From Boswellia sacra (lineage: Eukaryota; Streptophyta; Magnoliopsida; Sapindales; Burseraceae), in assembly GCA_013180625.2 (NCBI GenBank), contig SNVD02010085.1, positions 124,001-188,000 on the forward strand: a DNA stretch of 64,000 nucleotides. The letters are read 5' to 3'. Both the position numbers and the translations under genes were made by a program. Below are positions 11,044-23,222 of this stretch, one piece after another. The notes below the pieces were generated by a model. That model was not told the origin of the DNA. It ran no database searches and worked only from the letters and a program-made list of their open reading frames with translations. Each line of letters begins with the position of its first letter. Position 1 is the first letter of the stretch.

Positions 11044-11849
11044 ATGACCAATGATAGTGAGAATGATCTTTTACCCACTAATTTTACTTACACAGTGGAA
11101 GATACTAGAGTGAAGGTGCTGGAATATGGTGAAACAGTAGAGATGGTAATTCAAGGGACGAATGTGATTGACTCAAGAGAGGCTCATCCAATCCATTTAC
11201 ATGGACATAGTTTTTACGTGGTTGGATCTGGTCCTGGCAATTTCAATGCAAAAACGGATTCACAAAGTTTTAATTTAATAGATCCACTTTTTATGAATAC
11301 GGTCCCAGTTCCTAGAGATGGTTGGGCAGCCATCAGATTTGTAGCAAACAAATCCTCGTACGCTCTATTATGTATATTCCCGTTTTCTTTCAAATAGTAT
11401 TAATGCAAATATGATCACATTTTATTTTATACATAAATTGTAGTGGTTAGTTTTCGACTTGTATTCCAAAATTGTTTTGGAAAACATACAATTAAATTTG
11501 TTGTTCTAAGATCTTTTGTGTCTCTTAATTTTACAATATATGTTTGTAGCTTGCCAAAATGTGCAAGTTTGCCTAAAGTAAACCTATTGTATCAACTAAT
11601 TTATCGAGATTTATTGGGTCACAGACTAAACTCTATATATAGAAACTAATATAGATCTTTGGTTTGCTAGGAGTATGGTATATTCACTACCATTACGATG
11701 GACATCTCAGCTGGGAAATGGATACTGTTTTAATAGTGAAGGATGGGAACACCAAAGAATCAAGTATGCACCCTGCCCCCACTTCCATGCCTCCTTGCAA
11801 GGTTTTAATTACTAGTAAAGCCAATTATGGCAAATCAAATTGTATTTGA
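11044..11849 (+). pseudogene. 3' fragment of a laccase (multicopper oxidase) gene, defective
   Basis: Two exon remnants remain. The first (11,044-~11,375) has the third cupredoxin domain with the copper motif HPIHLHGHSFYVVG, then VPRDGWAAIRF. The second (~11,672-11,849) reads GVWYIHYHYDGHLSWEMDT and ends in PTSMPPCK, a normal laccase tail. They are separated by a ~295-bp AT-rich intron with an acceptor at tttgctag. Laccases oxidise phenols in the apoplast. The usual His-Cys-His is here His-Tyr-His, removing the type-1 copper cysteine. Joining the exons at the donor-like cgtacg also appears to shift the frame. The 5' exons are absent. Confidence 0.85.
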
Positions 11850-12399
11850 TTTGAAAAAAAGTGATCAATTGTTACTGCTTGTGATGGACCTAGAAATTCT
11901 TCTAATAAAGGTCATTTTCAACAATGACATAAAAGGTATCTAGTGCTAATTATTATAATGGACGAAACTTAATCCATATATATATATATATAGTATGTCT
12001 GTATGTATATGTAGAGGCACGCACACATACATATGAGATCGGATATTTAGACTTAAATTTTCTAATTTAAATATATATTTAAAATTCTAGTAATCGGTTT
12101 CAAATATTTAATGGTTGGAATTATTAATGACTTTTCATCATTAAATATTTTCTGGCAAGTCTCAAACCAGTCAAAAAAGAAGTCTCTTAGACTTTGTCTG
12201 GCTTGTAGTAGCTGTGAATAAACGCCGTCTCTGGATGCATATAATCTGAATATTTCACTCCAGGTTGTGAAAATTGAAGCTATTACATGAGGGCTCGTAA
12301 TTATACCTCTAACATATGATTTCAAGATGAAACGCATAGGACAGGACATTTTACTCTGTCATTGAATGCCTCGAAAACTAACAACTCTCTATTACCCAA
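11850..12399 (-). other. Sequence homologous to the 3' flank of the membrane-protein gene
   Basis: 12,110-12,350 shares blocks with 48,490-49,190, for example ...ccgtctct.ttgatgcatata, gatttcaagaagaaac and the ...acattttac block, in the same order and orientation. The latter is the downstream flank of the gene ending at 49,302. So this is the 3' flank of relic copy A, which begins at ~12,400. An (AT)n run is at 11,976-11,991. Confidence 0.55.
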
Positions 12400-12970
12400 G
12401 CGGAGCCTTGCTTTGTTCTGTCCTTAGGTGAATGAACTCACAGCCATATTGGCGAAATTGGGCTTCTAATTGAAGTCAAGTAGCTTCAACAGAGCAATCA
12501 CCACTTTTAGCTCTAGCATTGGCAGCATTGTTACTAAATTTATTACTTAGTTAATATAAAGTTTCTAAGCTCTACCTATTTGATCCTCGTTAACAACTTC
12601 GAGTGTGACAATTACTAATCCATGTAAAAGTCTCCACTATTCAGAGAACAGATAAAGCACATTCAAGTACTTGTGTATCCATCAACCAATGGTGTTGGCT
12701 GGCCTGACGATCAAGGAGTTTGATATGGTAGTCTCGACCCAGTGCCTAACCGAATCACCGAGGCATTCATGGTCTTGGATCAAACCATTCTTTGAGGAAC
12801 ATTGGAAACTTTGATAGCTTGTCTAGAAAGCACTCTCTAAATGGCTCTAGACTTGGCAGTATTAGATGTAACATTAATCAGAGAACGTCTTAGTGATGAA
12901 TTATTGTCCATTTGGCTTGTCGAATCTATATTCTTCTAGGAAAGCAAATACAAAGAGAATCCACAGTCGG
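12400..12970 (-). pseudogene. Relic A of the membrane-protein family (3' exons)
   Basis: It is nearly collinear with 45,530-46,095 (relic C), including the block ending in the last exon (gggcttctaattgaagtcaa), the tail exon (…cagtgcctaa..gaatcaccgaggcattcatg) and the end of the membrane exon (ttattgtcc…ttggcttg). Several stops interrupt it. No membrane exon of full length remains. It stands about 33 kb from its closest relative and is followed directly by a Gypsy-like fragment. Confidence 0.7.
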
Positions 12971-12975
12971 GTGTT

Positions 12976-14600
12976 GGAGCTAAAAGCATAAGTTGTTGGT
13001 TAGGTGCGGGCTGAGTAATGGGGTCAGTTTGGTAAGTGTTGTGTTTGGGTTTGTGTTTGGAGTCTTTCCTTTTCCTGTCAACTCATTCAACATTTTTTTC
13101 AGTTGAGCATTATCCTTCTTGAGGCTTCTCATTTCAACTTCCATACCCTCAATTCTTTGGTTTTGAGTGGCTTGTCTCATCATGACATGCCTGGTGTTCT
13201 TGGACGCAGCAGCTGGTTGTAAGCTATTGGTGACACTAGCCTCCACACCATCCATTCCTAGAAACTTTCAAAAGGAATTTCAAAGTGCAAAATGGGGTCT
13301 TTACACCTTAACAAAAACCAGGAACACTGACTAACATCGTTTCCCATAGACGGTGTTAAATGTTGATGCTAAAAAATTGGACCAACCAAAATCAAACAAA
13401 AGTATAAAGAAAGTGAGAGAATGGCAAGAGTGCCTCCGGGGATATGAAGGTTGAGGATGACAGTAATAGATTGTAATAGTTTTGCTGGGGGCTAGTGTTT
13501 GTTGAAGCTTAGTAATGCCTCATGCAATGATGGTGGTACTCTGACAACCTTTGATAATGTGGGGCAAGTTGTTGTGAACTGAGAACGGCACTAGATAGCG
13601 TCTTCTTTCTTCAACCTGAGGAAAAGAGCTTTAAGATAGTCGCATGGTAGTTAAAGCGACTTCTAATACGAACAGCCTCTTCCCAACAGCTAAAAAACCA
13701 TCAAAAAGGTTAGGAGGCATCTTATTTTTCATCGGCAATAACCCTCTGATGCTTAAGTCAGTTTCAGGTAAGCTTTAATGGTGAGAAACTATTAAAAGAA
13801 GACCGTGAAAAGGATATTGTCGTGGACAGAAACAATAGAATGGTTACTGCAATGGAGGTTGGTGAGACTAGATAAATCCTGGTTAATATATTTTGAATCT
13901 TCCTAGGAATTATCCCAAAAGTGCATCCTCTTCCCTTCTTGGAGGCATAAATGGGTTTTTATAAAGAATCTTTAATATGTAACCTAGATCTTGGTCGTTC
14001 ATCGCTCTGAAGTGTCATAATCTCAAGGCTCTATATGCTATTCTAGAAGATTCTTGAGTGAGTTTGAACCCCTAATTTTAAAGTATTGAGATGCTACCAC
14101 GTGGCCAATCATTGTTACCTTATTTATGGGTAATGACATTGAGCTTTGTGTGAGATTTTAACCCCTAAGTCAGGGACCAGTTTGTCGATGCCGGATAATT
14201 ACCAAACTAAACCTTAATTTGGTGGCCCTAAAAGGCTCACAACAATTGATATTGTGTGTACAAAATGAATGAAAACATAAGTAAAACTATGAATTATTAT
14301 ATAACTCTGCCCTCCATATAGGGCGATTGTGGCTTATTAGACTGAGGCTCAATTTGGTAAAGTTTAATTTGGTAGCAAGTGGTGACTGACTGAACTGAGG
14401 TTCAGTTCGGTAAGGCCCAACCCAGTTGCAAGTGATAATTCTAATTTCATGTATGATACTTTCGAGTTAGCTCAAATAAACTAAGTCTTTCATATATTTG
14501 AGGGTTAACTCCCAACAAAAACTACTCAATTGATACTTGGACTTTACAAATATCATTGAGCTGACTTAGGAGGTTATTTTGGTCTCTCTAGGTGAATTCA
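12976..14600 (-). mobile_element. Gypsy-like LTR retrotransposon fragment (gag start, leader and probable LTR)
   Basis: On the minus strand a 91-codon open frame (12,980-13,255) has a coiled coil (RIEGMEVEMRSLKKDNAQLK) like gag leaders of plant Gypsy elements. Just upstream, at about 13,340-13,370, the sequence aacaccgtctatgggaaac resembles the primer-binding/leader motif (ggcgccgtctgtgggaa) of plant Gypsy elements. The AT-rich sequence beyond that (to ~14,600) is therefore probably the 5' LTR, though its outer end is not resolved. The rest of gag and all of pol are missing. Confidence 0.5.
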
Positions 14601-15039
14601 GAAAATACCATCCACAGAAGGAATCAAGTAAACAAACAATTAAAAGAAAAAGAAAAGAAAGAACTAAAATAGAGGCAATGATGACGGATTATTCAGATAT
14701 TTTCCTTTCTTTGACAATTTATCAATAGTATTTTTGTTTGATTGTCTAATTTTCTACTATTAAAAAGAATGTCCATGAAGCCAAAAAAATAGCGTTTGTT
14801 ATGCAGAAATATCAAAATGAGTAAAAAGTCGTATTTTAGTAAATTATAATAAATTATTTTTTACTTCAGTAAGATTATAATCTTTTAAATTTGATCCTTA
14901 AAAGTAATTTCTAAAATAGATGATTTAGTAATTTAATACTTTACTTAAATTGGGGTATTGAAAGTATATTAGGGTTTCGTATATAAATTATTCCAAAACC
15001 TACATCACTATATTAATGTAATAATCTCTCTGCAAAGAA

Positions 15040-15155
15040 ATATTGTCGCTATGATGTGGCGTATAATTAACTTTTGTATTCTTTGGGAGAGCAAACACAA
15101 CGAGAACAATCAACTGGACTTGAGGGTAGACAGTCTATCTCACCTCAATATATGC
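15040..15155 (-). pseudogene. Relic A' of the membrane-protein family (internal fragment of the membrane exon)
   Basis: The blocks tattgtcgctat, tattctttgggagagcaaa and caatcaactggact...gacagtctatctcacctcaa match 32,985-33,180 (exon 4 of copy B) with an internal deletion of about 70 bp. It is too short to encode anything, but it documents another copy on the far side of the Gypsy fragment. Confidence 0.6.
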
Positions 15156-17203
15156 ATCTCACTTGCAGTCTAATTGCTTCGGATTAGTGCGTCTCTTGCT
15201 TGATCTAAAGAATTAATAACGTTAATATTTTTAAACCAGTTCAGAGCATCGTTGCAGTGCCAAAAAAAAAAATTAATGAAAATATTTTGTTACCCTAGAA
15301 CATTCTCATAACGTTAATATTTGTTACTTTTAATATTATTATAGACTTATAACTCCTATTCTTAAAACAAATTAACACTTAAGGACATTTAAAAAAAGAA
15401 ATTATTTCGTAGAGCCATTCAAAACACCCATCATGATCTACTTATATACAAAAGTGGAAAGATGGGGACTGATCTGATCTAGGTGGAGAGCAAAATAAGA
15501 GATCACGTGACTATTGTTGCTATATTTCCGTAAGTTTCGGTTAAAGAGAAAAATATATGGAAATAATGACAATAAAGATCAAAACTGAGTAGACAACTCA
15601 CCGAGCATCACTGTAACTCTGACAGTTGACTCCATCTGCACCGTTCAAAAGTTAATCAAAAGTTACAAAGGTCTAATCGCTCTCCCACTCAGAGCGAAAA
15701 AGCAGAACTAACCAAATGACCACCTCTAAGGTTCTGATAGCGAAGTCCAACCTTACATTAAATGGGGCGAAGTCAAAGTTGAAGCCTGAAATCTTACCAG
15801 CCATGGCCATGACTGCGCTGGAATCTTAATGATTAAAGTTCGCTCCGTGCGTAAGAAAGTAAGCAAAGTGGGAAGGTGGGGCTGTGCTGCATGTGTCTGT
15901 TTTTTAGGTTGAGAAAAGATAGTATGCAATTGCAATCATGATCCACTTTGGATTGTTTCCTTTTGCTTTTTCCTCACTAGTCAACGCTCATTGGTGTGGT
16001 GAAATTAAGAATATATAAACATATTTCATATTGTTTGTGATCTTTCAGCTTTGAATGATTTGTAAATAGGGACTAAAATTAAGGATCTATTTGTAAACCA
16101 ATTCAAATACTAAATAATTTAAATGTCATAACCTTATCCGACAAGTCAGATGATTAGATTTTATTTATCTTATCTGGCTCAGCAACACTTTGATAACTAA
16201 TAAATCTTTTTGAATGAGTTAGATGTCTGAACATTAATGTCTAACAAAAGTAAATATATAAATAAAACATTAATGTCTAACAAATAAATAAATAAGTATA
16301 AAATTATCGATTCATTAAATGGGATGACGACCTCTAAATTTTTAGGTAATCTCTTTTTTTTTTTTTTCCTTTAACTTTTTACTATGGAGAGAGTTTGTAT
16401 TCATTGTTTCTTATCGTTAGGGAGATGGGGCCAAGCTATGCAGGCCTTGACGCATCTAATCTTTGATTTTCTAGCTTTTCTCTATCAGCCTTGCTTTTTA
16501 TGGCATATGTACGGGCCTGTAATAAGTGGGTGGAAAGAAAAAGGACAATTATGGATAAAGGGAGAGGAATAGAATTTATTTGAGTGTAAAATCTTCTTTT
16601 TGTTTGCTCACCGTTTGTTTTTGTTCTCAAATCTCGTTAAAGTAAGCTGGGGACATAAATAAAGAGTGATTATTGCTCTAATAATATTATATAATTTTTA
16701 ATACATTAATTGCGGATTTTTTTTTGGAAACTTTTAACACTAAGGATAATCTTTATGTATATATATTAAAACACACCTTAATATAAGAATGTGTACTTGG
16801 AAATTTTCAAATAAGGTACCCAAGAACCATGTCAAGAACAATATTGATAAGCATCATTCCCGTTTCTCCTTTTTGATATTCTAGATATTCCATATGTTGT
16901 CCATTATTCATAAAATTTGAAAACAGTTGTTTACTCTTAGAAGAAACTTTTAACTACGGTTATAATTTTTTGATATAAAAGAAGATATAAATTTTTAATT
17001 ATTAATTCTTATAATTTAATGATGAGATGATCGATAAGTTGATATAATTAAATTAAATTTTTTAAATTTTAATCTCAATGTTAGATTATCTATAATCAAG
17101 AATTAATAATTTGTAAATCAAATTTATTTTAAAAGATCCGAACTTTTAATATTTATTGCTCGCTTTATTTGTTGTAAAGAGTAATATGCAATATTTATAA
17201 CCT
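15156..17203. other. AT-rich intergenic stretch
   Basis: No gene is supported. Two small overlapping open frames at 16,384-16,630 lack any recognisable domain. 16,930-17,130 is a dispersed repeat that recurs at 31,235-31,440. Confidence 0.4.
16930..17130. repeat. Dispersed AT-rich repeat, copy 1 (copy 2 at 31,235-31,440)
   Basis: Blocks such as gaa.cttttaa..., ttttttgatata.aag.agata, aattcttataatttaatgat and ttagattatctataatcaa occur in the same order and direction in both places. The outer ends are not defined. It is possibly an old MITE. Confidence 0.5.
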
Positions 17204-17213
17204 TTTTTGTAAT
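17204..17213. repeat. 10-bp target site duplication of the MULE, left copy
   Basis: tttttgtaat immediately precedes the left TIR and is repeated exactly at 23,088-23,097 after the right TIR. 9-11 bp is the normal MULE target duplication. Confidence 0.95.
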
Positions 17214-18209
17214 GGGTTATTATCACAGACCTCCCTTACCTTTTGGACTTATTTCATCAAAATGGCTCGTTTGCACTTTTGCTTGAATTTAGTCCCCATG
17301 TTTTCAAAACTCATCACATACCTCCCTTCCATTAATTCCCCCGTTATTTTTTTGTAAATATGTTGAACTTATAGGGGTAATTGAGTAATTTCACGCATCA
17401 CATTCAGCACTATAAAAGGAAGTAAAAAATTAATTTATTGCCCGAACCCCACCCCACCCCACTTTCTCTGTCGACTTTTTTGAACCCTCCTTTTCTCTCC
17501 ACTATTTTCCTTCCCGCTTCGCTAACCTGACCTCCGAGCTACCTTGTGCTGCAAGAAACGCCATTGAAGCCAGTTGAAGGCGTCGTCTACGGTGACTAAG
17601 CAATCGTTGTCGTCTGTTTTGGTGTTTACAACATGGGGGAGGTGCTATTTTGCTGTGTTCAAGGGTTAATATTTTCGAAAAACGTTTTATTGTTTTTTCA
17701 ACAATAATTTCAACTATTATATACAATTTGATAGTGTAATTTTTGGTTTCTGTTATCGGATTATGATTTTGCAAACAAAACCCTAGAAATGTCCTGTGAC
17801 AAAATTTGGGGCTTTTCAAAATTGATGCACTATAATGATACATCGAATCATTTTCTTGTTATTTCTGTTGGTAGTGTCACATGCATGCACGAAAAGTTTC
17901 AATTTTTCTTTAAGCTGATGCATGTTGTATTATCTGTTTCTTCTGTTTTTTATGGTCATTGGTGTACTGGACAATAAATTGTTGCTTTAGATTGTTTTGC
18001 ATCGCTACGTTATGTGCCATGCACGTTATGTAATATTTATTTGCATGCATGGAGTGTGATTGTAGTTTGAAGTTCAGTTGATGCATGATTCTATCATCTA
18101 TAATTCAAAATGATGCATGATTTTGTTTTATGTGATCGTGTTTTTAATTATTATTTTGCTTGTTTCCCTGTGTTTTTTTTTAATATCTGTTGATGCATAA
18201 GCTAGTAAG

Positions 18210-21200
18210 ATGGTTGAATTTGACTTAACGTATGAAGCTGTGGGTCGTAGGATTCCAATCGAGTATGTAGACCCTGATAGGATATCTAGGATAGGGTTAT
18301 TCCGAGATGCTTGTCATTACTGTGATGTTGGAGATCATCCAGATAGGCTTGTGAAGTTGACAGTATGTTTACCATGGAGTGGTGAGGATGTGATTATTGA
18401 CAGTGATGCAAAGTGTATAAAAGTATTTAGACTATATGAATCTAGGGGGATTTTTACTATAACAATCTGTATAGAGATTGTTCGAAGTGGCTTGGAGCCA
18501 ATGCACCCTCAAAACCTAGTTCAAAATGACTCTGAGGTGGCTGATGAACCTCAATTGACTGATAGACAGATTGAAAATGAACTTGAAACAGCTAACTTAG
18601 ATGGAGATGAGTTAGAGGGGCCTAATAGGGGCAGGTTAAATGAACTTGAACCTCAATTGACTGATAGGCAGATTGAAACTGAAATGGTATTTTCAACAGA
18701 TTCTGATTTAGATTATAGGCCTGATAGTGATGCTGAAATTCAGCATGATGACAGTGGGGTAGGAAGTAGTTTTGAAGAGGGAATATCTAGTGATGACTTG
18801 CCAAATTATCAATATGATAGAGAAAACTTTGAAAAAATTGTGAGTAGCTCAGATGATGAACTGTCTAGTGCTAAGATGGCTAGGGTTCATAGGAAGAACA
18901 TATACAAGCCAGGGTTAGAGGGAGTTGTGGAATTAAAGGTTGGTCAGACCTTTGAAAATCACCAACATTTTAGGGATGTCCTTAGGGAATATGCTATTCA
19001 AAAGGGTATTCATCTTAAAAGGTTGAAAAATGAGAAACAAAGAGTGACTGTTAGATGTGCTTTTAAAGGCTACCCTTGGAGGATTCATGCCTCCACCACA
19101 CAGGACTTAATTACTTACAAAATAAAGTCCTTGTACCCTGACCATGAATGTGAAAAACAAGATGATACCCCTGAATGCACTTATATTTGGATAGCTAATA
19201 AGTATGAAGAGCATTTTAGGGATAACCCTAACCTAACAGTTGAATGGCTAGAAAAAGATATCAAAAGAAGGTTTGGAATTCAGCCAGCAAAACAGAAATT
19301 ATATAGGGCTAGAGTTAAGGCTCTTGAATTGGTAGGTGAGCATCATCAGAAGGCCCTTAATCTGCTACATAAATATGCAAACATAGTTCGGACCACAAAT
19401 CCTAGCTCCACAGTGTGTGTGAGGGCTGATGCAGACTTGATTTCTGCAGCCTTTAAATTCCAAGCATTTTTTGTTAGCTTTCCTGCTCAAAGATTGGGTT
19501 TTGTAACAGGTTGTAGACCATTTATAGGTTTAGATGGTTGTCATTTAAAAGGGCCAATGGGAGGGGTTTTGTTGGCTGCTGTGGGGATAGATGCTGATAA
19601 TGGAATGTATCCTTTAGCAATGGGCATATGTGAGGTTGAATGTAATTCCTCTTGGAATTGGTTCTTTAATCTATTAGGGCAACATATAGGAGGGGTAGAT
19701 GGGGTTGGCTTGCCTATGACCTTTATGAGTGATAGACAAAAGGGAATCCTTAATGCTTTGCTTGAACAGTGGCCTTATGCATCAAATAGATATTGTGCAA
19801 AGCATTTGTACGATAATTTCAAGAGAGAACACACAGGTCCAGGACTGCAGCCTTTGTTTTGGATGGCTGCCAAAGCTGCTAATATCAATGCCCATTATAC
19901 AGCCATGGAAGAGATCAAACAAATTGACCAGGCAGCCTATGAATACCTGAGCAAAATCCCTGCACAGAACTAGAGTAGGTATGCTTTTGATGAGAGAGTG
20001 AAGGTTGAACATGTGACAAACAACATCACAGAAAGTTTCAACTCATGGATCAACCGACACCGCCATCAAACATATCTCACAATGCTTGAGGATATTAGGA
20101 GAAAAATAATGAAAAGGATGCAAAAGAAGTAAGGCCACTGTTTTTTTTTCTTTCCATATTGGCTGGATAAATTTATACTGATTTTTTTTCAATATTTTGT
20201 TGGTTTTGCAGGTTTCAAGAATGTACCAGCTGGCACACAGATGTGGGGTCAAACATTAAAAAAATTATCAATGAGAGGGTTAAATGGACAAACCACATGG
20301 AAGTCATGTGGTGTAAAAATCTAGAGTTTGAGGTGGTAAGCAAAGGAAAGACTTTTGTTGTGAGATTGAATGAAGAGTTCTGTTTATGTGGCCTGTTTCA
20401 AGTGGGTAACTGACTTTAAGCACCAGATGGTAGTTTTTTTTTATTTAAAGTAATTAATCTTACTCCATTGTAATTTTTCAGGTTTCTGGTGTGCCTTGCA
20501 CACATGCAATTGCAAGTGCAAGGGAAAGGAGGATAGATGTCCACCAGTTTTTAAATAAGCTGCTACTATGAGACAGATATATAGCAGCTTATAATCACCA
20601 TATATGACCCATCCCTGATCAGTCTGAATGGCCAGAAGTGCCATGCAATGAGTTGCAAGCTCCCAAACTGAGGACAAAAGCTGGGAGACCTAAAAAATCC
20701 AGAAGAAGAGCACCAGATGAGGATATACCTCCCTCGAAATTGTTTACAATGACTTGCACAAACTGTGGTGGTTACAACCACAACAAGAGGAGCTGCAAAA
20801 ACCCTCCTAAGACAAATGCTAAGAAGGTTTCTCTTCTATCTCACTGTTTAATTAATAATTTTATGAATTTCTAACATTAACAGTTGGTTAATCATCCTTT
20901 GTGTGTTGTGTTTAAGGGAAAGAATAACAAGTTTGGGTCATCTTCATAAGTAACAACTCAATCTCAGCAAACTGGAGCATTATCTCAGTCCCAATCCAGA
21001 GAACCATCTATGACAAGGAGGAATAAGGTAATATTTTAGGACTGTTATATATTTGTTAGGTTTAGGTATTTATTCTAACTTGATTGTTTTTTCAATGCAG
21101 AAGAAGCACACATCTGCTCACCCTTTGGACTTAGTTCAGACTCAATCTTCACCTCATCAAGAAACAAATGAAGTTGGACCATCATCTCAGCCTCAGTTTA

Positions 21201-21253
21201 TTTCACAAGAAATTAGGTGCTCAGCACCTTCTCTAGCACCAGACCATGACTAG
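18210..21253 (+). pseudogene. MULE transposase with three nonsense codons
   Basis: Exon 1 (18,210-20,128) starts MVEFDLTYEAVGRRIPIEYV, a PB1-like N-terminal region, then an acidic linker (residues ~110-225). A MuDR DNA-binding domain (LKVGQTFENHQHFRDVLREY...) and the MULE catalytic domain follow: FIGLDGCHLKG (Asp), FMSDRQKGI (Asp), NNITESFNSW (Glu). Introns are 20,129-20,211 and 20,402-20,481, both GT-AG and phase-compatible. They join a SWIM finger split across exons (CLCGLFQ | VSGVPCTHAIA). A CCHC knuckle (CTNCGGYNHNKRSC) lies at ~20,755-20,800. Further small 3' exons probably run to ~21,253. In-frame stops are TAG at 19,971-19,973 (TGG Trp expected) and TGA at 20,569-20,571 and 20,605-20,607. 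Everything else is intact, so inactivation looks recent compared with the transposase at 1-1897. Confidence 0.9.
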
Positions 21254-21989
21254 TGACAAATGAGGAGGTAAATACTTTAATATTGTGGATGTGGCTATAT
21301 AAATTTTACCAATTTGTGTGATTAACACAATTTGTGATACTGTTTATGCAGCCACAAGATGCAATTCCGGAGGGATGTTTGGTGGAAACTGGAATGCAAG
21401 CTTGTGCTACCTCTTTTTTGGTAAATGTATTTTGTCACATATGAAGCTGTGAATGGGTTTGGAATGTATTTTGTCACATACAAAACTGTGAATGAAATTG
21501 CTTAGTGGAAATTGGAATACAGAGATCCATATGTTCATATGTCAGTTCTATACATTAGCACTTAGGAAAGTGCTTTAGTGCTAATTTTTTTGTAAATGAA
21601 ACTGTGAATGGCTCGAGTTAGCCTGTGATATTTTTTGGTTTGTGCATTTCACTATTAGGTCCTCAACATTTGTAACAATGTACTAACACCAACAGTGTTG
21701 TTAATATAAATGCATTCATATTACTGCACCTCAGATTTCTGAAGTTTATTTACAATTTTATATGCAGTTTATTTACAGTTCATATAACAGTGTTCTAATC
21801 TTGTTACAATGTTATGCCATCCATAATCTGAAATGATTGCATTTCATTCAAGGCAAATAAAGCTTTTTTGGTTGCTAGATGCTTTAGGGATATCATTTTC
21901 CCACAACAAGTCATTACATCATCTTCATAATACATGATATCAAAATAAATAGCAACATGTAGAATAGACACTTGTTTAGCCGTATAACA

Positions 21990-22379
21990 TTATGTATTTT
22001 TTTTTTCAATTCCCACAAGCATTTCAGTTTGCCTCACCAATTGCCTCAAATCACTTTGCATTTCTGTCAAAATCATTTCATCATCATCCTTTCTTTTGTT
22101 TTGCTGCTCACTTTCCATAGGTTCAGTGTAGTGTAGGAAATCATGAAGATCACTACGTATTTCTTCAACATCAGGATCCCACCACCTGTAAAAATTACAT
22201 TTACCCTTATTGCATGTGAAATACATCTAACCAGTATTGTTTGCAGATTCTGAAATCAAAACAGCTGCCTTTGCACCACACTTACACCTCCTGCTCTTGA
22301 ATTTCAATAGGGTGCCATTTAGCATTTTTAGCCTTGCATTACCTGATTGTGATTGACTGATTTCTATGTGTGTACTCAT
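21990..22379 (-). pseudogene. GRF-type zinc-finger protein gene inside the MULE
   Basis: Reading from ATG 22,379 gives 129 residues: MSTHIEISQSQSGNARLKML, then the zf-GRF module RRCKCGAKAAVLISESANNT followed by YFTCNKGKCNFYRWWDPD. The four Cys pattern CxC...C...C with the aromatic and W-x-D ending fits the family. The C-terminal half is a charged coiled coil (DDEMILTEMQSDLRQLVRQT). One in-frame TAG at 22,227-22,229 sits where Arg (AGA) would be expected in the NTGR.YFTC motif. Small GRF-zinc-finger proteins occur widely in plants and bind nucleic acid. This one lies convergent with the transposase inside the same TIRs, so it travels with the element. Confidence 0.75.
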
Positions 22380-22389
22380 CTTTCATGTG

Positions 22390-22600
22390 AGATTTGGTGT
22401 CTGACTTGCTTGCTGGATGTTGGCTGTGATTGAGGGAGTTTTATTGACTAATCGAGTTGCCTTTGGTGTGTAACTTGCTTGCTGGATGTTGGCTGTGATT
22501 GAGGGATAGTTTTATGACTAATCAGTTGAGATTTGGTGTGTAACTTGCTTGCTGGACGTGTAACTTGCTTGCTGGATGTTGGCTGTGTTCAAAGGATGGA
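22390..22600. repeat. ~77-bp tandem repeat inside the MULE
   Basis: The unit tttggtgtgtaacttgcttg...ctggatgttggctgtgattgaggga is present about two and a half times, the last copy being shortened. It lies between the zinc-finger gene start and the right TIR, so it could sit in that gene's promoter. Confidence 0.75.
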
Positions 22601-23087
22601 TGTATTTACTGCCTAGGCTGTGATAGTTTGAATTCTCATTAGCTTAAATAGTTGTGTGATGTTGGCTGTGTTCAGAATTTATTTGAATTCAGTTTACTGC
22701 ATGGGGTCTGCATGGAGTCTGCATGGGGGAAACGGTAACACTGCAACGGCTACTTTAATTTTCTGCATTGACAGGGGTACAATGGTCATTACATACAGAT
22801 TTGAAAATATGTTCTTCTGTCTTTAGGTTTTAGGGGTAGAAATGTCAATTTATACGATATTTTCATTGATTAAAATAAGCACTTGAATTTCGATATGGGG
22901 TTTAAGGGTATTTAGGTAATTATAGGATTTTTACATGGAAAGATGATGTCATCTAACGGGAGAATTAACAGAAGGGAGGTATGTGATGAGTTTTTGAAAA
23001 CATAGGGACTAAATTCAAGCAAAAGTGCAAACGGGTCATTTTGATGAAATAAGTCCAAAAGGTAGGGAAGGTCTATGATAATAACCC

Positions 23088-23097
23088 TTTTTGTAAT
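23088..23097. repeat. 10-bp target site duplication of the MULE, right copy
   Basis: tttttgtaat is identical to 17,204-17,213 and follows the last base of the right TIR. Confidence 0.95.
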
Positions 23098-23222
23098 CCT
23101 GCTCTTGAATATTTTGGGCATGTTTGAGAGACAAGACAAAGGGGGGATTGGACTATTTTTAAGATTATTTGTCCTAATCTCTTGTTTGGAGCACTTTAAG
23201 GAGATTGGGACTAGACTAATAC

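Larger units (their letters stand above)
17214..23087 (+). mobile_element. Complete MULE (Mutator-like) transposon with long TIRs
   Basis: The left TIR (17,214-~17,346, gggttattatcacagacctc...) and the right TIR (~22,954-23,087) are inverted copies over about 130 bp with few differences. A perfect 10-bp target duplication flanks the element. It is 5,874 bp long, holds a transposase gene on the plus strand (18,210 on), and has a small GRF-type zinc-finger gene on the minus strand (21,990-22,379). The two are convergent, as mudrA and mudrB are in maize MuDR, but the second gene is unrelated to mudrB. Transposase stops show it is no longer autonomous. Its termini resemble those of the Pack-MULE-like element at 7125. 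Confidence 0.95.
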
